Below, piece by piece: positions 63,401 through 64,000 of a stretch of DNA of 64,000 nucleotides. The position numbers and the translations under genes were made by a program. The stretch covers positions 248,001 through 312,000 of the forward strand of contig JBBPEB010000032.1 of the NCBI GenBank assembly GCA_039096225.1, given 5' to 3'. The stretch comes from Blastocystis sp. Blastoise. Lineage: Eukaryota > Sar > Bigyra > Opalinata > Blastocystidae. The notes beneath the pieces are model-generated. The model was not told where the DNA came from and did not search any database. It worked only from the letters and a program-made list of their open reading frames with translations. Within the stretch, counting starts at the first letter, position 1. The number at the start of each line of letters is the position of its first letter.

Positions 63401-64000
63401 CTTATGTAAATTATCATAAATAGAACCATCTAAATCTATAATATTATTATCGATCATTAAATTATTAAGATATGTATTACATAAATCATTTATATATTCA
63501 TAATAATCTTTCTCTTCTTCATTAGTATAACTATTTACAGTCTTTTCTATAGTTATATCGTTAAGAGAAGAAGGGCTTTCAAGGATAGTACTTTCATTAT
63601 TGTTATCTTCATTATCATTATTGTTATCTTCATTATTATTATTATCAATAATATCACTATTATTATCTTCATTATTATTATTATTATCAATAATATCACT
63701 ATTATTGTCAACAACACTATTATTATTATTATCAACAACACTATTATTATTATCTTCATTATTATTATTATTGTCAACAACACTATTATTATTATCAACA
63801 ATACTATTATATTCACTACTATCCTTATCATACTTAGTTAATAGAGTAGGAGTTTCACCTGTTTGAAGAATAGTATTTACTACATACATAATATCAGTAG
63901 CATTATTAAAATGTTTATCAACATAATTCTTTAAAGAAGATAATTCTTTCTTATTCTTCTTATCCTGAGTGACTAATGTTATTATATGTTGATATAAAAT
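44234..64000 (-). CDS. Giant coiled-coil protein, 5' partial, at least 6,588 residues in one exon
   Basis: The frame is open from the TAA at 44234 to the right edge; the ATG at 63889 is internal, since codons continue upstream (…VTQDKKNKKELSSLKNYVDKHF). It has no intron in 19.8 kb. In protein order: acidic Asn repeats; three related 65-75-residue helical repeats (KTVDSYTNEEEKEYYE..., DLNGPIYDFLHQIVFN) coded at about 62930-63560; NNNNEILSVD repeats (62500-62690); then heptad coiled coil over most of the length, with 14- and 21-residue tandem repeats such as TNNELTTKNTEL, STYKSTIEENKQL and QLDTSYKNQL. A Ser-rich break is coded at 54420-54490 and a poly-Asn run of about 34 at 48317-48412. The C-terminus is Asn/Ser/Pro-rich. 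No transmembrane or enzymatic domain is seen. It resembles giant golgin, tether or cytoskeletal proteins; a role is not assignable. Confidence 0.85.
48317..48412. repeat. In-frame (ATT)n tract encoding poly-Asn
   Basis: About 32 ATT units on the plus strand, read as AAT codons on the minus strand inside the giant gene. It shows that the same trinucleotide that expands in introns also expands in coding sequence. Confidence 0.9.
50041..50229. repeat. Three near-identical 63-bp tandem repeats in the giant gene
   Basis: A 63-bp unit, encoding 21 residues (STIEENKQLIDQLSTDNNTYK), occurs three times in a row with almost no change at the DNA level, indicating recent duplication. Similar 63-bp units lie at about 55780-55980 and 42-bp units at 57290-58170 and 60180-61350. 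Confidence 0.85.

Overview
This is a very AT-rich nuclear chromosome segment from a eukaryote with small, dense introns. Signs of a eukaryote: spliced genes, a class II tRNA-Leu with internal Pol III boxes and a T-run terminator, ribosomal protein eS27, dynactin subunit 2, two proteins with mitochondrial-type presequences, and about 88 introns that I could place by frame and homology. Most introns are 33-250 nt, start GTATAT or a close variant, end TATAG, and consist largely of (TA)n, (ATT)n or T-rich sequence. The standard code fits every gene, and all 17 readable stop codons are TAA. I cannot name the organism. Dynactin, a leukotriene-A4-hydrolase-like peptidase, GT49 and GT77 glycosyltransferases, a UDP-sugar dehydratase and apparent minor-spliceosome (AT-AC) introns suggest a protist or an early-branching fungus.

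Layout: 1-3091 (+) two GNAT acetyltransferases (the first cut by the window edge) and a NUDT22-like Nudix protein. 3450-13265 (-) a BTB/TLDc protein, a 20-exon M1 aminopeptidase of the LTA4H type, and a GT77 XEG113-like glycosyltransferase. 13860-17336 (+) a papain-family protease and a leucine-rich-repeat protein. 17474-17555 (-) tRNA-Leu(AAG). 18660-22954 (+) a UDP-glucose 4,6-dehydratase-like enzyme and a mitochondrial-type protein made of WHPTKN zinc-ribbon modules, one per exon. 23688-29238 (-) a C-terminal-J-domain protein and a LARGE-like GT49 enzyme. 30008-31523 (+) dynamitin. 31789-32327 (-) eS27. 34004-39465 (+) a FAIM-like protein and a second, type II membrane GT49. 39466-44233 is 4.8 kb of non-coding sequence with two tandem arrays. 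44234-64000 (-) is one uninterrupted reading frame of at least 6,588 codons for a giant coiled-coil protein that runs off the window.

Functional themes: four genes concern glycans (GT77, nucleotide-sugar dehydratase, two GT49 paralogues); they are scattered rather than in one operon-like block. The most interesting signals concern splicing. Two introns in adjacent genes have AT-AC ends with U12-type donors (one starts ATATCCTTT), which points to a minor spliceosome. A further set of junctions (GT49 introns 6 and 7, eS27, FAIM-like intron 2) cannot be joined in frame by GT-AG rules, although flanking exons are intact and homologous. The two tandem arrays, with units near 124 bp and 74 bp, are the other structure not explained by genes.
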